Source: an uncultured Agathobaculum sp. (GTDB lineage Bacteria > Bacillota > Clostridia > Oscillospirales > Butyricicoccaceae). Taken from it: a stretch of 33,188 nt of DNA. The DNA lies in assembly GCA_944384725.1 (NCBI GenBank), contig CALWUJ010000004.1, positions 1-33,188 on the forward strand, written 5' to 3'. This document shows, one piece after another, positions 32,801 to 33,188 of the stretch; the stretch's first letter is position 1; every line of letters begins with the position of its first letter. The notes beneath the pieces are model-generated. The model saw only the letters and a program-made list of their open reading frames with translations, was not told the DNA's origin and ran no database searches. The translations under genes were made by a program, and so were the position numbers.

Positions 32801-32812
32801 GAACAGAAATCA

Positions 32813-32853
32813 GAAAGGGTGTTCGGTTGCTTTGCCGGACACCCCTTTTGTTT
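32813..32853 (+). terminator. Intrinsic terminator after the zinc-ribbon gene
   Basis: A ten-bp stem GGGTGTTCGG/CCGGACACCC (32817-32826 with 32835-32844, one G-T pair), then CTTTTGTTT. Confidence 0.85.
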
Positions 32854-32896
32854 CTGCGGAAACCCGCAGGAAACGGCGAAATTTTTCGATTTGTGA

Positions 32897-32925
32897 TTGA
32901 AATGTGTGCATCTTTGCGGTATACT
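32897..32925 (+). promoter_or_regulatory. Promoter of the DUF1858 gene
   Basis: TTGAAA at 32897-32902, 17-base spacer, TATACT at 32920-32925, about 30 bases before the start codon. Confidence 0.7.
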
Positions 32926-32956
32926 GATAACAAACAAAAACATATGGAGGGCTAAC

Positions 32957-33157
32957 ATGGCTGCGATTACGAAAAAGACCACGATTGGCGAGGTTCTCAA
33001 CCGCAATCTGGATACGGCGAAGTTTTTCATGGAAATTGGCATGCACTGCCTCGGCTGCCCCGCATCTCAGGGCGAGAGCATTGAGGAAGCCTGCATGGTA
33101 CACGGCACCAATGCAGACGAGCTGGTTGCAAAGCTGAACGCTTTTCTGGGCGAATAA
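32957..33157 (+). CDS. DUF1858 domain protein
   Basis: A 66-residue protein with the DUF1858 pattern: TTIGEVLNRNLDTAKFFMEIGMHCLGCPASQGESIEEACMVHG (read across residues 8-50), with the C-x-x-C pair of the HCLGCP segment. The family is common in anaerobes, either alone or fused to hybrid-cluster or other redox proteins, and is suspected of metal or redox roles; its function is unproven. The start at MAAITKK is fixed by GGAGGG six to eight bases upstream and gives the normal family length. It is transcribed alone, with a hairpin following at the window edge. Confidence 0.88.
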   Translation: MAAITKKTTIGEVLNRNLDTAKFFMEIGMHCLGCPASQGESIEEACMVHGTNADELVAKLNAFLGE

Positions 33158-33166
33158 GAGAAAACC

Positions 33167-33188
33167 GGAGCCGGTGAACGCCGGCTCT
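33167..33188 (+). terminator. Hairpin at window end, probable terminator (cut off)
   Basis: GGAGCCGG (33167-33174) pairs with CCGGCTCT (33181-33188) around TGAACG. The following T-run, if any, lies outside the window. Confidence 0.55.

Noticed and set aside
1-33188. Mobile elements, prophage, CRISPR, tRNA or rRNA genes
   Set aside because: I looked for repeat arrays, transposase or integrase motifs, and cloverleaf or rRNA signatures, and saw none. The content is core genome with uniform style.

Overview
The window looks like a chromosomal stretch from a spore-forming-type Clostridia (Firmicutes), most plausibly the Oscillospirales/Butyricicoccaceae area of the tree. This is an inference from gene content: HPr kinase, a SigH-type sigma factor, a glmS ribozyme, zinc-type L28, TagO/WecB-like wall-polymer enzymes, strong Shine-Dalgarno sites with several TTG starts, and roughly balanced base composition. 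I see no rRNA, tRNA, CRISPR array, insertion sequence, integrase or phage gene. Nearly all of it is core-genome material, densely packed and divided by clear intrinsic terminators.

Layout. 1-2745: end of an ABC ATPase gene, an ABC-2 permease with a large extracytoplasmic domain, and a VanZ-like protein, closed by a terminator. 2833-4966: a methyl-accepting chemotaxis protein with its own promoter and a long leader. 4989-8533 (minus): tex, azlD, azlC and rpmB. 8662-11540: hprK (divergent from rpmB), a PHP-family phosphoesterase and a ROK sugar kinase. 11551-13861: a secreted two-SH3b N-acetylmuramoyl-L-alanine amidase and a Cys-rich C_GCAxxG_C_C protein. 13868-14303: a small DUF6514-like gene preceded by two tandem Spo0A-box-like sequences. 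14302-15967 (minus): a split chromate transporter pair and a VOC/glyoxalase-like protein. 16085-21580: an apparent operon trpS, tagO/wecA-like, wecB, an anchored extracytoplasmic protein and a methionine gamma-lyase-family PLP enzyme. 21602-25893: a hybrid sensor kinase (minus) divergent from an HPt protein and a REC plus degenerate HD-GYP response regulator. 25951-29610: ruvC, ruvA, ruvB and glmM. 29640-31708: glmS ribozyme and glmS. 31786-33188: sigH, a four-CxxC zinc-ribbon protein and a DUF1858 protein.

How the genes work together. Several groups feed cell-envelope synthesis. GlmM and GlmS make the amino-sugar precursor of UDP-GlcNAc, with glmS feedback-controlled by its ribozyme. TagO/WecA-like and WecB use UDP-GlcNAc for a lipid-linked wall polymer, and the amidase trims peptidoglycan. 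HPr kinase and the ROK kinase belong to carbon-catabolite control and sugar entry. The hybrid kinase, HPt protein and REC/HD-GYP protein have the layout of a complete His-Asp-His-Asp phosphorelay. SigH and the 0A-box-like sites point to a sporulation or transition-state programme.

The most interesting points are: the Spo0A-box-like pair before an uncharacterised small gene; the self-contained phosphorelay whose output HD-GYP domain has lost its HD histidine; the glmS ribozyme with a five-codon ORF ending 8 bases before the predicted cleavage site; the consensus promoter of sigH placed almost on top of its start codon; and a recurrent 17-bp-spaced promoter type with TGG just before the -10.
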